From an uncultured bacterium (GTDB lineage Bacteria; Planctomycetota; Phycisphaerae; Phycisphaerales; SM1A02), in the NCBI GenBank assembly GCA_903861235.1, contig CAIOTP010000006.1, forward strand, positions 1-6,002: DNA of 6,002 bases. The letters run 5' to 3'. Position numbers and translations under genes: made by a program. The notes beneath the pieces were generated by a model. The model saw nothing but the letters and a program-made list of their open reading frames with translations, searched no databases and was not told where the DNA came from. Shown here one piece after another: positions 1 to 5,227 of the stretch. Numbering within the stretch: position 1 is the first letter of the stretch; each line of letters opens with the position of its first letter.

Positions 1-159
1 CCCCTCACCGTGCAGGACCTGCTCCGTCGGATCGGCCGCGACGGCGTGCCGTGCGCCGTCGAGGTGAACCAGGCGCTGGTGCCGCATCGGCAGCGCGGCG
101 AGCGGGCGTTGGGCGACGGAGACCGCGTCGAGATCGTGACGCTGGTGGGAGGCGGCTGA
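1..159 (+). CDS. thiS: Sulfur carrier protein ThiS, C-terminal part (5' end outside window)
   Basis: ThiS is the small ubiquitin-like carrier that is adenylated and thiocarboxylated at its C-terminal glycine and then donates sulfur to ThiG for thiazole formation in thiamine synthesis. Only the last 52 residues are visible, open to the left edge from base 1. They read LTVQDLLRRIG, then a segment ending VNQALVPH, then GDRVEIVTLVGGG. The residues AVEVNQALVP followed by GDRVEIVTLVGGG are the typical end of the ThiS beta-grasp fold, and the terminal Gly-Gly needed for thiocarboxylation is present. The stop TGA (157-159) lies 3 nt before thiG, which fits the usual thiS-thiG operon. The start codon and perhaps a third of the family's usual length lie outside the window. 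Family assignment is secure because of the tail plus the neighbour. Confidence 0.9.
   Translation, partial: PLTVQDLLRRIGRDGVPCAVEVNQALVPHRQRGERALGDGDRVEIVTLVGGG
147..152 (+). promoter_or_regulatory. Shine-Dalgarno site for thiG inside the thiS tail
   Basis: The sequence GGGAGG lies 10 nt before the thiG ATG at 163 and is a strong ribosome-binding site. It sits in the codons for the ThiS C-terminal Val-Gly-Gly-Gly, so one stretch encodes both the functional GG tail and the thiG initiation signal. This supports ATG 163 as the true start and suggests coupled translation of thiS and thiG. Confidence 0.7.
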
Positions 160-162
160 CCG

Positions 163-1023
163 ATGACCGCGCCTCCTTCGCAGGCCCCCGTCGTCCCGCC
201 GCTGCAGGTGGGTTCCTTCTCGCTCCGTTCACGTCTGGTGGTGGGCACCGGGAAGTACCGCGACCTGGAGCAGACGCGCGCAGCCATCGAAGCCAGCGGC
301 GCCGACGCGGTGACCGTGGCCGTGCGGCGCGAGCGGCTCTTCGACGCCCAGGGCCGATCGCTGCTCGACGCGCTGCCTCTGGATCGGCTGACCGTGCTGC
401 CCAACACCGCAGGCTGCTTCACGGCCGACGACGCGGTGCGGGTGGCGCGGCTGGGCCGCGACCTGCTGGAGCAGCTGGGCAACGCGGGCTCCCGATGGGT
501 GAAGCTGGAGGTGCTGGGCGACAAGGCCACGCTGCTGCCGGATCCCGAGGGCACCCTGCAGGCCACCCGTGAACTGGTGAAGGACGGATTCGAGGTGCTG
601 GTGTACAGCAGCGACGACGCCATCCTGGCCCGGAGGCTGCGGGACGCGGGCGCGACCAGCGTGATGCCTGCGGGAAGCCCGATCGGCTCCGGTCGCGGCG
701 TGTCCAACCCCGAGGCCATCGCCGTGCTGCTGCAGGTCCTGAAGGACCCGACGCACGGCGGGCAGCCCCACTATCCGGTGATCGTGGACGCAGGGGTGGG
801 CACGCCGAGCGACGTGACGATCGCCATGGAACTCGGCGCCGACGGCGTGCTGCTGAACACCGGCATCGCCCACGCCGCGGATCCGATCCGCATGGCCCAC
901 GCCATGCGGCTGGCCTGCGAGTCGGGCTGGCACGGGGCGCGATCCGGCCGCATTCCACGCAAGCTGCTCGGCTCGGCCAGCAGCCCGTGGAGCGGCACCT
1001 TCGTTCACATTCCCGGCGAATAG
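163..1023 (+). CDS. thiG: Thiazole synthase ThiG
   Basis: ThiG condenses 1-deoxy-D-xylulose 5-phosphate, dehydroglycine and the ThiS thiocarboxylate to give the thiazole phosphate of thiamine; it is a cytoplasmic TIM barrel. The 286-residue product carries the family landmarks in order: LVVGTGKY (26-32), the LPNTAGCFTADDAV loop (79-92), VKLEVLGD (113-120) with K114 as the expected Schiff-base lysine and E116 beside it, PAGSPIGSGRG (169-179) as the phosphate loop, VIVDAGVGTPSD (206-217) with D209, and ADGVLLNTGIAHA near the C-terminus. A short insertion, DPTHGGQPHYP, precedes the VIVDAG strand. The length is slightly above the usual 255-270 because of that insertion and a 15-residue N-terminal extension. 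The start is fixed by GGGAGG upstream. The stop TAG (1021-1023) overlaps the left end of the 53-bp palindrome. Confidence 0.97.
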   Translation: MTAPPSQAPVVPPLQVGSFSLRSRLVVGTGKYRDLEQTRAAIEASGADAVTVAVRRERLFDAQGRSLLDALPLDRLTVLPNTAGCFTADDAVRVARLGRDLLEQLGNAGSRWVKLEVLGDKATLLPDPEGTLQATRELVKDGFEVLVYSSDDAILARRLRDAGATSVMPAGSPIGSGRGVSNPEAIAVLLQVLKDPTHGGQPHYPVIVDAGVGTPSDVTIAMELGADGVLLNTGIAHAADPIRMAHAMRLACESGWHGARSGRIPRKLLGSASSPWSGTFVHIPGE

Positions 1024-1074
1024 GGACGGGTGTACATATTGGACCTGTCAGGTCCAATATGTACACCCGTCCCT
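1022..1074. repeat. Perfect 53-bp palindrome between convergent genes
   Basis: The left arm 1022-1047 is the exact reverse complement of 1049-1074 (26 of 26 positions), centred on T1048. Each arm starts at its outer end with AGGGACGGGTGTACATATTG and continues GACCTG. As RNA it would form a stem of about 24-25 bp with a 3-5 nt loop. Each arm contains TGTACA, itself a palindrome, and an AT-rich core unlike the surrounding GC-rich DNA. The element supplies the last two bases of the thiG stop codon and ends 1 nt before the stop codon of the convergent aminotransferase gene, so it fills essentially the whole intergenic gap. It has no T-run on either side, so a classical intrinsic terminator is not shown, although a stable hairpin here could still block convergent transcription or protect 3' ends. 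Perfect symmetry suggests a dispersed or recently inserted palindromic element; this is inference. Confidence 0.9.
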
Positions 1075-1075
1075 G

Positions 1076-2254
1076 TCACTGCATCAGGCGGCGCAGGATC
1101 GAGAGACCTTCCTCGAGCTTCGCCGGCAGCGTGGCGAAGCTCAGGCGGAAGTGCGTGTCGCGGGTGCTGAACACGTTGCCGGGGATGACGAGCACCCGTT
1201 CCGCGATGGCCCGTTCCACGAACTGCGTGGCCGTCAGGCCCAGCCGCCTGGGCACCTCCACGAACGCGTAGAACGCGCCGCAGGGACGGGCCACGGTCGT
1301 CACGCCCTCGAGCGCCTGCACGACCATGTCGCGGCGACGCGTGTACTCCGCGACCACCGGCGACAGGTCCACGTCGAAGGCGGGAATCACGCCCCACTGC
1401 AGCGGCGTCGGCGCACACACGAAGGTGTACTGCTGGAACTTGGCGATCTCCTGGATGATCGGCATGGGGCCCGCGGCGTAGCCGAGCCGCCATCCGGTGC
1501 AGCCGTAGGTCTTGCCGAAGCCGCGGATGAGCAGGCATTCCTCGCTCATGCGGGCCGGGCTGGGGCAGCGGCCCTCCTCGCGGCCGTCGGCGAAGCAGAA
1601 CTCGTCGTAGATCTCGTCGCTCACCAGCAGCACGCCCTTGCGCCGGCAGAGGTCGACCAGGTCGGCCATCTCCGCGCCGGTGAGCACGGTGCCGCACGGA
1701 TTGCTCGGCGAGTTCACCAGCACCGCCTTGGTGCGCGGCGTGATGAGCGGCTCCACGCGTTCCGCCGTCATGCGGAAGTCCGGATAGGTGTCGCAGGTGA
1801 CGCAGCGGGCGCCCATCATGCGGGCCATCTGCGGGTACATGACGAAATAGGGATCGGGCGCAATGAATTCGTCGCCCGGATCGAGCACCGCCATGAGCCC
1901 CAGCAGCAGGCCGCCGCTGGTGCCACTGGTCACGATGCAGCCGAGGTCCGAGGTCGGCCCCTTCCAGCCCACATCGCGCTCCAGATGCCTCCAGATCGCC
2001 TGATGCAGGTCCGGAATGCCCTGGGTGACGGAGTAGCCGCTGCGGTTCTCGCGGATCGCGTGGGCCGCGGCCTCACGCATGACCTCGGGCACCGCGAAGT
2101 CAGGCTGCCCGATCGAGAGGTTGATGGGGTCCTTCAGCTTCGCGCCCAGATCGAACACCTTCCGGATGCCGGAGGCGTCGATGGAGCGGCTGCGCGACGC
2201 GATCAGCCGATCGATCGGCAGCGTCGACCGGTCCTGCGCGGAGGAACTCCCCAC
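1076..2254 (-). CDS. Class I/II PLP-dependent aminotransferase (aspartate aminotransferase-like)
   Basis: This is a 392-residue fold-type I aminotransferase that moves amino groups between an amino acid and a 2-oxo acid with pyridoxal phosphate. Landmarks: INLSIGQPDF (44-53), GYSVTQGIPDLHQAI (73-87), the TSGTSGGL cofactor loop (109-116), DPYFVMYP with Y136, NSPSNPCG with N185, SDEIYDEF with D213 and Y216, and the Schiff-base lysine K248 in GFGKTYGCTGWRLGY. R370 in FRLSF is the expected carboxylate-binding arginine. The length is normal. Substrate cannot be read from sequence; aspartate, alanine or aromatic amino acids are all possible. The start is GTG at 2254, as no in-frame ATG follows in the N-terminal region. 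The gene begins 3 nt after the stop of the small basic protein gene, whose AAGAAGAAG lysine codons are the only purine-rich stretch in ribosome-binding position, so translational coupling is likely. Its stop abuts the palindrome. Confidence 0.93.
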   Translation of the reverse strand: MGSSSAQDRSTLPIDRLIASRSRSIDASGIRKVFDLGAKLKDPINLSIGQPDFAVPEVMREAAAHAIRENRSGYSVTQGIPDLHQAIWRHLERDVGWKGPTSDLGCIVTSGTSGGLLLGLMAVLDPGDEFIAPDPYFVMYPQMARMMGARCVTCDTYPDFRMTAERVEPLITPRTKAVLVNSPSNPCGTVLTGAEMADLVDLCRRKGVLLVSDEIYDEFCFADGREEGRCPSPARMSEECLLIRGFGKTYGCTGWRLGYAAGPMPIIQEIAKFQQYTFVCAPTPLQWGVIPAFDVDLSPVVAEYTRRRDMVVQALEGVTTVARPCGAFYAFVEVPRRLGLTATQFVERAIAERVLVIPGNVFSTRDTHFRLSFATLPAKLEEGLSILRRLMQ

Positions 2255-2257
2255 GCG

Positions 2258-2551
2258 TCACTTCTTCTTGGCGGCAGCGGCGCCACCGGCGGGCGCGGCG
2301 GCCTTGGCGGCGCCACCGGCCGGAGCGGCGGCCTTGGCGTCACCGCCCGCCTCGCCCTCGGCCTTCTTGGTGGCCTTCTTGTCGGCGGAAACCTTGATCG
2401 AGCGGACCTTCACCAGGCCCAGCGCGGACTTCTTCTCCGGGTCGAAGCCGTGCTCGAGCGTGAGCTTGGCCACGCGCTCGGCGCGGGTCAGCACGTTGCG
2501 GTGCTGGTTGAGGGCTCCGGACTTGGTCTTCAGGCTGGGGTGGATGCTCAT
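2258..2551 (-). CDS. PVC-type small basic protein with extended Ala/Lys tail
   Basis: This 97-residue basic protein starts MSIHPSLKTKSGALNQHRN and continues VLTRAERVAKLTLEHGF, then ALGLVKVRSIKV. That order of N-terminal MS-HPSL, a central RNVLxRxERV helix and a GLxKVR segment is the pattern of a short basic family found in planctomycetes, verrucomicrobia and chlamydiae, as I recall it. Its function is not established; the charge suggests contact with RNA or the ribosome, which is inference. Relatives I know of are about 50-70 residues. Here a tail from about residue 54 adds Lys/Glu-rich sequence and two Ala-Pro-Gly repeats, ending in KKK, like histone H1-type or ribosomal-protein tails. The ATG at 2551 has only a weak purine stretch upstream. 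The gene lies 56 nt after the SPOR-like gene and 3 nt before the aminotransferase on the same strand. Confidence 0.88.
   Translation of the reverse strand: MSIHPSLKTKSGALNQHRNVLTRAERVAKLTLEHGFDPEKKSALGLVKVRSIKVSADKKATKKAEGEAGGDAKAAAPAGGAAKAAAPAGGAAAAKKK
2281..2340. repeat. Two tandem 30-bp units in the small basic protein tail
   Basis: Bases 2281-2310 and 2311-2340 are two direct copies of a 30-bp unit that match at 27 of 30 positions. On the minus strand they encode two consecutive decapeptides of the type AKAAAPAGGA. The unit is a multiple of three, so copy-number change would keep the reading frame. It probably arose by slippage or unequal exchange within a low-complexity tail. Confidence 0.85.
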
Positions 2552-2607
2552 GGCTGCTCGTGGGGTGAATGAAGTCTTTCGGAAGTCAGTGTCTGCCGGG
2601 CACGCGC

Positions 2608-3291
2608 CTAGCGGTAGGGTTCAAGCTGAGCATCGTCAAAGCTCCGATTGCTCCTGGCCTTCGCCTTCCAGCGCTGGCCCACGCTCTTGATCTTCGCCTC
2701 CAGGGCCTGTCCGTCCGGCGTCTTGCGGGCTTCGGGACCGGCCAGGCCTGGCAGGACGATGATCTTGCGCGACTTGCCATTATCGTCGGAAACCATTCGC
2801 GCATCAAGCCCCTCGGAACGGCAGAAGGCCACCAGGGCCTCCCCCCCGGCCTGGGTGGCTCCGGTCACGATCCTGAAGTACCAGGCTCCCTTCCTGCGGG
2901 GATCGCCCCCCGTCGAGGCCGGTTCCGCCACGGTGGAGGGGGCGGAGGCCTGCGGAGCGATGGCCTGCGGGGCGGCGGATGGAGCCGCCGTCGGGGCCAG
3001 CGGATCCTGCACGGCCCGGGCGGTGACCCGGGCCTGCTCCTGACCCAGCTGCTGATTGACCCCTTCCGAGAAGCCTGCGGCCTTGCCTCGACTGAAGCCG
3101 AAGGCGTAGGCGATCATGGCCAGAAGCAGCACGCCGACACCGATCAGCCACACGAACCCCATGGGCACCCGGATCGAGCGCATGGCCGAGGCGATGAACG
3201 ACGGGGCGGACCGAGTGCCCGTGGTCTCGGCACCACCACCGGAGGTGCTTCGGGCCAGTTCGTAGAGCGTGGGCGTGCCGCGGCGTCGCAT
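2608..3291 (-). CDS. Single-pass membrane protein with C-terminal SPOR-like domain
   Basis: The 227-residue protein has a basic N-terminal segment of about 43 residues, one strong transmembrane helix at about 44-64 (GFVWLIGVGVLLLAMIAYAFG), a short segment with FSRGKAAGFSEG (66-77), and a Pro/Ala/Ser linker (about 97-127). The C-terminal domain from about 134 reads GAWYFRIVTGATQAGGEAL, then FCRSEGLDARMV and RKIIVLPG. The aromatic beta strand, the helix that changes the residue register, and the closing IIVLPG strand resemble a SPOR-type alpha/beta fold. SPOR domains bind denuded peptidoglycan at division sites; whether this one does is inference. By the positive-inside rule the basic N-terminus is cytoplasmic and the SPOR-like part is outside. 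It begins 9 nt after acpS ends. AGGA upstream overlaps the acpS stop and can serve as ribosome-binding site. The domain call is tentative. Confidence 0.75.
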   Translation of the reverse strand: MRRRGTPTLYELARSTSGGGAETTGTRSAPSFIASAMRSIRVPMGFVWLIGVGVLLLAMIAYAFGFSRGKAAGFSEGVNQQLGQEQARVTARAVQDPLAPTAAPSAAPQAIAPQASAPSTVAEPASTGGDPRRKGAWYFRIVTGATQAGGEALVAFCRSEGLDARMVSDDNGKSRKIIVLPGLAGPEARKTPDGQALEAKIKSVGQRWKAKARSNRSFDDAQLEPYR

Positions 3292-3300
3292 GACCTGATC

Positions 3301-3696
3301 CTACCGGGGCCCGGCGGTTCCGCGACGCCCGGCGATCACGCTGGCCATGGCCAGGTCGCCGGTGTGCGTGAGCGAGATCAGCCAGGCGTCGATGCCGCGT
3401 TCCGCCGCGATCTCCGCCAGTCGTCCGTGCACTCGAAGCGTGGGCGCCCCGTCCGCGCCGTGGACCACCTCCGCATCCGTCCACGCGATGCCGCTTCGCC
3501 AGCCGGTGCCCATGGCCTTCATGGCCGCCTCCTTGGCCGCGAACCGGGCCGCGTACCGCTCCGCTCGCCGCGCACCGCCCGCGTCGGCGTAGGCGCGCTC
3601 CATGGCGGTGAACACGCGCTCCGTGAAGCGGTCGGGGTGCTCCTGCAGCATCCGCTCGATCCGCGCCACCTCCGTCAGGTCCACGCCATGGCCCAT
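3301..3696 (-). CDS. acpS: Holo-[acyl-carrier-protein] synthase AcpS
   Basis: AcpS transfers the 4'-phosphopantetheine arm of coenzyme A to the conserved serine of acyl carrier protein, which activates fatty acid synthesis. The 131-residue product is of normal family length. It shows the N-terminal motif GHGVDLTEVARIER with D6 as the metal-binding aspartate, FTERVFTAMERAYA, and the signature RYAARFAAKEAAMKAMGTGW with K55 and E56, the second metal ligand. The ending HGRLAEIAAERGI then AWLISLTHTGDLAMASVI matches the final strand with its Ser-xx-His-like turn. Two adjacent starts exist, GTG at 3699 and ATG at 3696; I prefer ATG, and the difference is one residue. The gene lies 18 nt downstream of the TIM-barrel gene and 9 nt upstream of the SPOR-like gene, so the three are probably co-transcribed. 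Confidence 0.95.
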   Translation of the reverse strand: MGHGVDLTEVARIERMLQEHPDRFTERVFTAMERAYADAGGARRAERYAARFAAKEAAMKAMGTGWRSGIAWTDAEVVHGADGAPTLRVHGRLAEIAAERGIDAWLISLTHTGDLAMASVIAGRRGTAGPR

Positions 3697-3717
3697 CACC
3701 CCACAGGCCTGCAGGCG

Positions 3718-4455
3718 TCATGGCCCCACGCTCCCTGCGGGCAGCAGCGCCGCCCAGCGTTCCACGGTCGCCAGGATGCCCGGACGCACCTGCGTCCACT
3801 GGCGGGCGTCGATCACCGGCAGTCCCCTGAAGCCCGACATCTCGAGCGCCAGTCGCCAGGCCATGGCGTCGAGGCGGGAGCCCGAGGGTTCTCCGATGGG
3901 GCCGCGCATGCCGCTCGAGAGAAGGTCCACCACGCGAGCGGCACCCACGCGACCCGCCGCCTGATGCACCTGGGCCACCGGATCCTGACCCGCCGCGAGC
4001 GTGGCCGCCGGATCCACCCCCACGGTGGCGGCGGCGCTGCCGGGGGTGAAGTCGACCAACGCCACGCCCCTTCGGACCGCCTCCGCCGTCAGCGTGTCTC
4101 GCACCTGCTCCGCACCCTTCTCGGGCAGGTGCATGCACACGGGCACGCGGCCGAGCGACTCCGAGAGGACCAGGCATCCTTGCACGGCCTCCACCGCCCG
4201 CTCCACGCGGGCGGGATCCGCGAAGCGATCCACAGGCACGAAGCAATCGATGCCCGAGGCCACCAGCCCACGCCGCCGAAGCGTGGCCGCCAGGTCCCGA
4301 CGAGCGCTCTCCCCCAGTTCCCGCGGACGAAGCGAAGGATCACCCGCGTCGAACTGCACCCCGGCCAGACCCCAGGATGCGGCCAGCTCGATCGCCTCGG
4401 AAGGCGTCCCGAGCGGGCCAAGGGTGACGCCAAGAGGGACCGGCCCGTCGCGCAT
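3718..4455 (-). CDS. Divergent xylose-isomerase-like TIM-barrel protein (sugar phosphate isomerase/epimerase type)
   Basis: The 245-residue protein begins PLGVTLGPLGTPSEAIELA and continues WGLAGVQFDAGD, the first two strands of an AP-endonuclease-2/xylose-isomerase-like barrel. Further barrel-like strands are VASGIDCFVP (65-74), VPVCMHLPEKG (104-114), GVALVDFTPG (130-139), ARVVDLLSSG (173-182) and the closing PSGSRLDAMAWRLALEMSG then FRGLPVIDARQW (190-220). That last part corresponds to the usual G-x-iD...L...GY-G...iE end of the family. Family members bind a divalent metal through Glu, Asp and His. Here H109 is present, but Q34, D135 and D216 occupy places where Glu is usual, so the activity is uncertain. 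At 245 residues it is shorter than typical (260-300). The ATG at 4455 has no visible Shine-Dalgarno; TATCCT lies 6 nt upstream. It is first in the five-gene minus-strand block. Confidence 0.65.
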   Translation of the reverse strand: MRDGPVPLGVTLGPLGTPSEAIELAASWGLAGVQFDAGDPSLRPRELGESARRDLAATLRRRGLVASGIDCFVPVDRFADPARVERAVEAVQGCLVLSESLGRVPVCMHLPEKGAEQVRDTLTAEAVRRGVALVDFTPGSAAATVGVDPAATLAAGQDPVAQVHQAAGRVGAARVVDLLSSGMRGPIGEPSGSRLDAMAWRLALEMSGFRGLPVIDARQWTQVRPGILATVERWAALLPAGSVGP

Positions 4456-4492
4456 GCGGCGAGGATAGCCGTGGCGTCCCTAGCCTTGGCTC
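4456..4492. promoter_or_regulatory. Compact divergent intergenic region with paired -10-like hexamers
   Basis: Only 37 bp separate the divergent start codons of the TIM-barrel gene (4455, minus) and nth (4493, plus). On the minus strand TATCCT (4467-4462) ends exactly 6 nt before its ATG; on the plus strand TAGCCT (4481-4486) ends exactly 6 nt before its ATG. Both fit TANNNT, the -10 pattern linked with leaderless transcripts in some bacteria, and neither gene has a Shine-Dalgarno. No clear -35 boxes are visible and would have to lie in or near the opposite gene. Two matches to so degenerate a pattern can occur by chance, so this is a hypothesis. Confidence 0.4.
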
Positions 4493-5227
4493 ATGCCTTC
4501 CGCCATGCCACGCAAGAGCCCCGAGCAGATCGCCCGGGCGCGCCGCCTGCTGCGGGCGCTGAAGCGACGCTACCCCGACGCGCGATGCGAGCTCGAATGG
4601 CGTGAACCGCACGAGCTGCTGGTGGCCACCATCCTGAGCGCCCAGAGCACGGACGTGGGGGTGAACCGCGCCACGCCCGCGCTCTTCAAGGCCTTCCCCA
4701 CGCCGGCCGACTACGCCAGCGCGGGACCCGCCCGGATCGAACCGCTGGTGCGCACGCTCAACTTCTGGCGCAACAAGGCCCGCAGCGTGCACGAGAGCAT
4801 GCAGGCGGTGTGCGATCGCTTCGGAGGCCAGGTGCCCCGCACCATGGACGAACTTCTCACGCTGCGCGGCGTGGCCCGCAAGACCGCCAACGTGGTGCTG
4901 GGCAACGCCTTCGGCCTGCAGGAGGGCGTGGTGGTGGACACGCACGTGGGACGTCTGGCGCGACGCATGGGCCTGACCCGCCACGACGACCCCGCCAAGG
5001 TGGAGCGTGACCTGATGGCGCTCTTCCCGCGGCGCGACTGGTGCCTGCTGAGCCACCTGCTCATCTTCCATGGACGAAGAGCGTGCAAGGCCCGGGGCGG
5101 AAGCTGCGCCCACGACGCCATCTGCCGATCGTTCTGCAGCCAGGCGGGGATCAGCTCTCGGGCGCCAGCCGGGGCGCCGCCTCGTCGGGCACGAGCTCGG
5201 CCACGCCCATCCCGCCGAAGCGGCTGA
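4493..5227 (+). CDS. nth: Endonuclease III, DNA glycosylase/AP lyase, with atypical Fe-S loop
   Basis: Nth removes oxidised pyrimidines from DNA and nicks the abasic site in base-excision repair. The 244-residue product has the glycosylase core: ELLVATILSAQSTDVGVN (41-58), the helix-hairpin-helix LRGVARKTANVVLGNAFG (124-141) with catalytic lysine K130, and VVVDTHVGRLARRMG with catalytic aspartate D149. Asp plus Lys and the absence of a C-terminal NUDIX-like domain argue against MutY. The [4Fe-4S] region has C198, C205, C211 and C215, spaced C-x6-C-x5-C-x3-C instead of the usual C-x6-C-x2-C-x5-C. After the last Cys a further 29-residue Arg/Pro/Ala-rich tail runs into the convergent gene. An in-frame stop at 4481 limits the start to ATG 4493 or ATG 4505; neither has a Shine-Dalgarno, so the exact start is open. 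Confidence 0.93.
   Translation: MPSAMPRKSPEQIARARRLLRALKRRYPDARCELEWREPHELLVATILSAQSTDVGVNRATPALFKAFPTPADYASAGPARIEPLVRTLNFWRNKARSVHESMQAVCDRFGGQVPRTMDELLTLRGVARKTANVVLGNAFGLQEGVVVDTHVGRLARRMGLTRHDDPAKVERDLMALFPRRDWCLLSHLLIFHGRRACKARGGSCAHDAICRSFCSQAGISSRAPAGAPPRRARARPRPSRRSG

Noticed and set aside
1022..1080. Palindrome as a classical intrinsic terminator
   Set aside because: No run of T follows the stem on the plus strand and none follows on the minus strand, so the rho-independent pattern is incomplete. I kept it as a palindromic repeat with a possible 3'-end role.
1151..2572. A 473-codon plus-strand frame opposite the aminotransferase and small basic protein
   Set aside because: Its codons mirror the aminotransferase on the other strand; the product is His/Arg/Ala-rich without motifs and has no ribosome site.
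2570..2587. GAAGTC direct repeat in the gap before the small basic protein, as an operator
   Set aside because: Two 6-bp copies spaced by 6 bp in a 56-bp gap are too short to separate from chance, and no clear promoter accompanies them.
2569..4605. A 678-codon open frame on the plus strand
   Set aside because: It lies antisense to several well-recognised genes (acpS, SPOR-like, TIM-barrel), its translation is low-complexity His/Arg/Gly-rich with no family motif, and long antisense frames are expected in such GC-rich DNA.
4493..5227. Possible MutY instead of Nth
   Set aside because: The catalytic Lys (K130) and Asp (D149) follow the bifunctional Nth pattern, and there is no MutY C-terminal domain.
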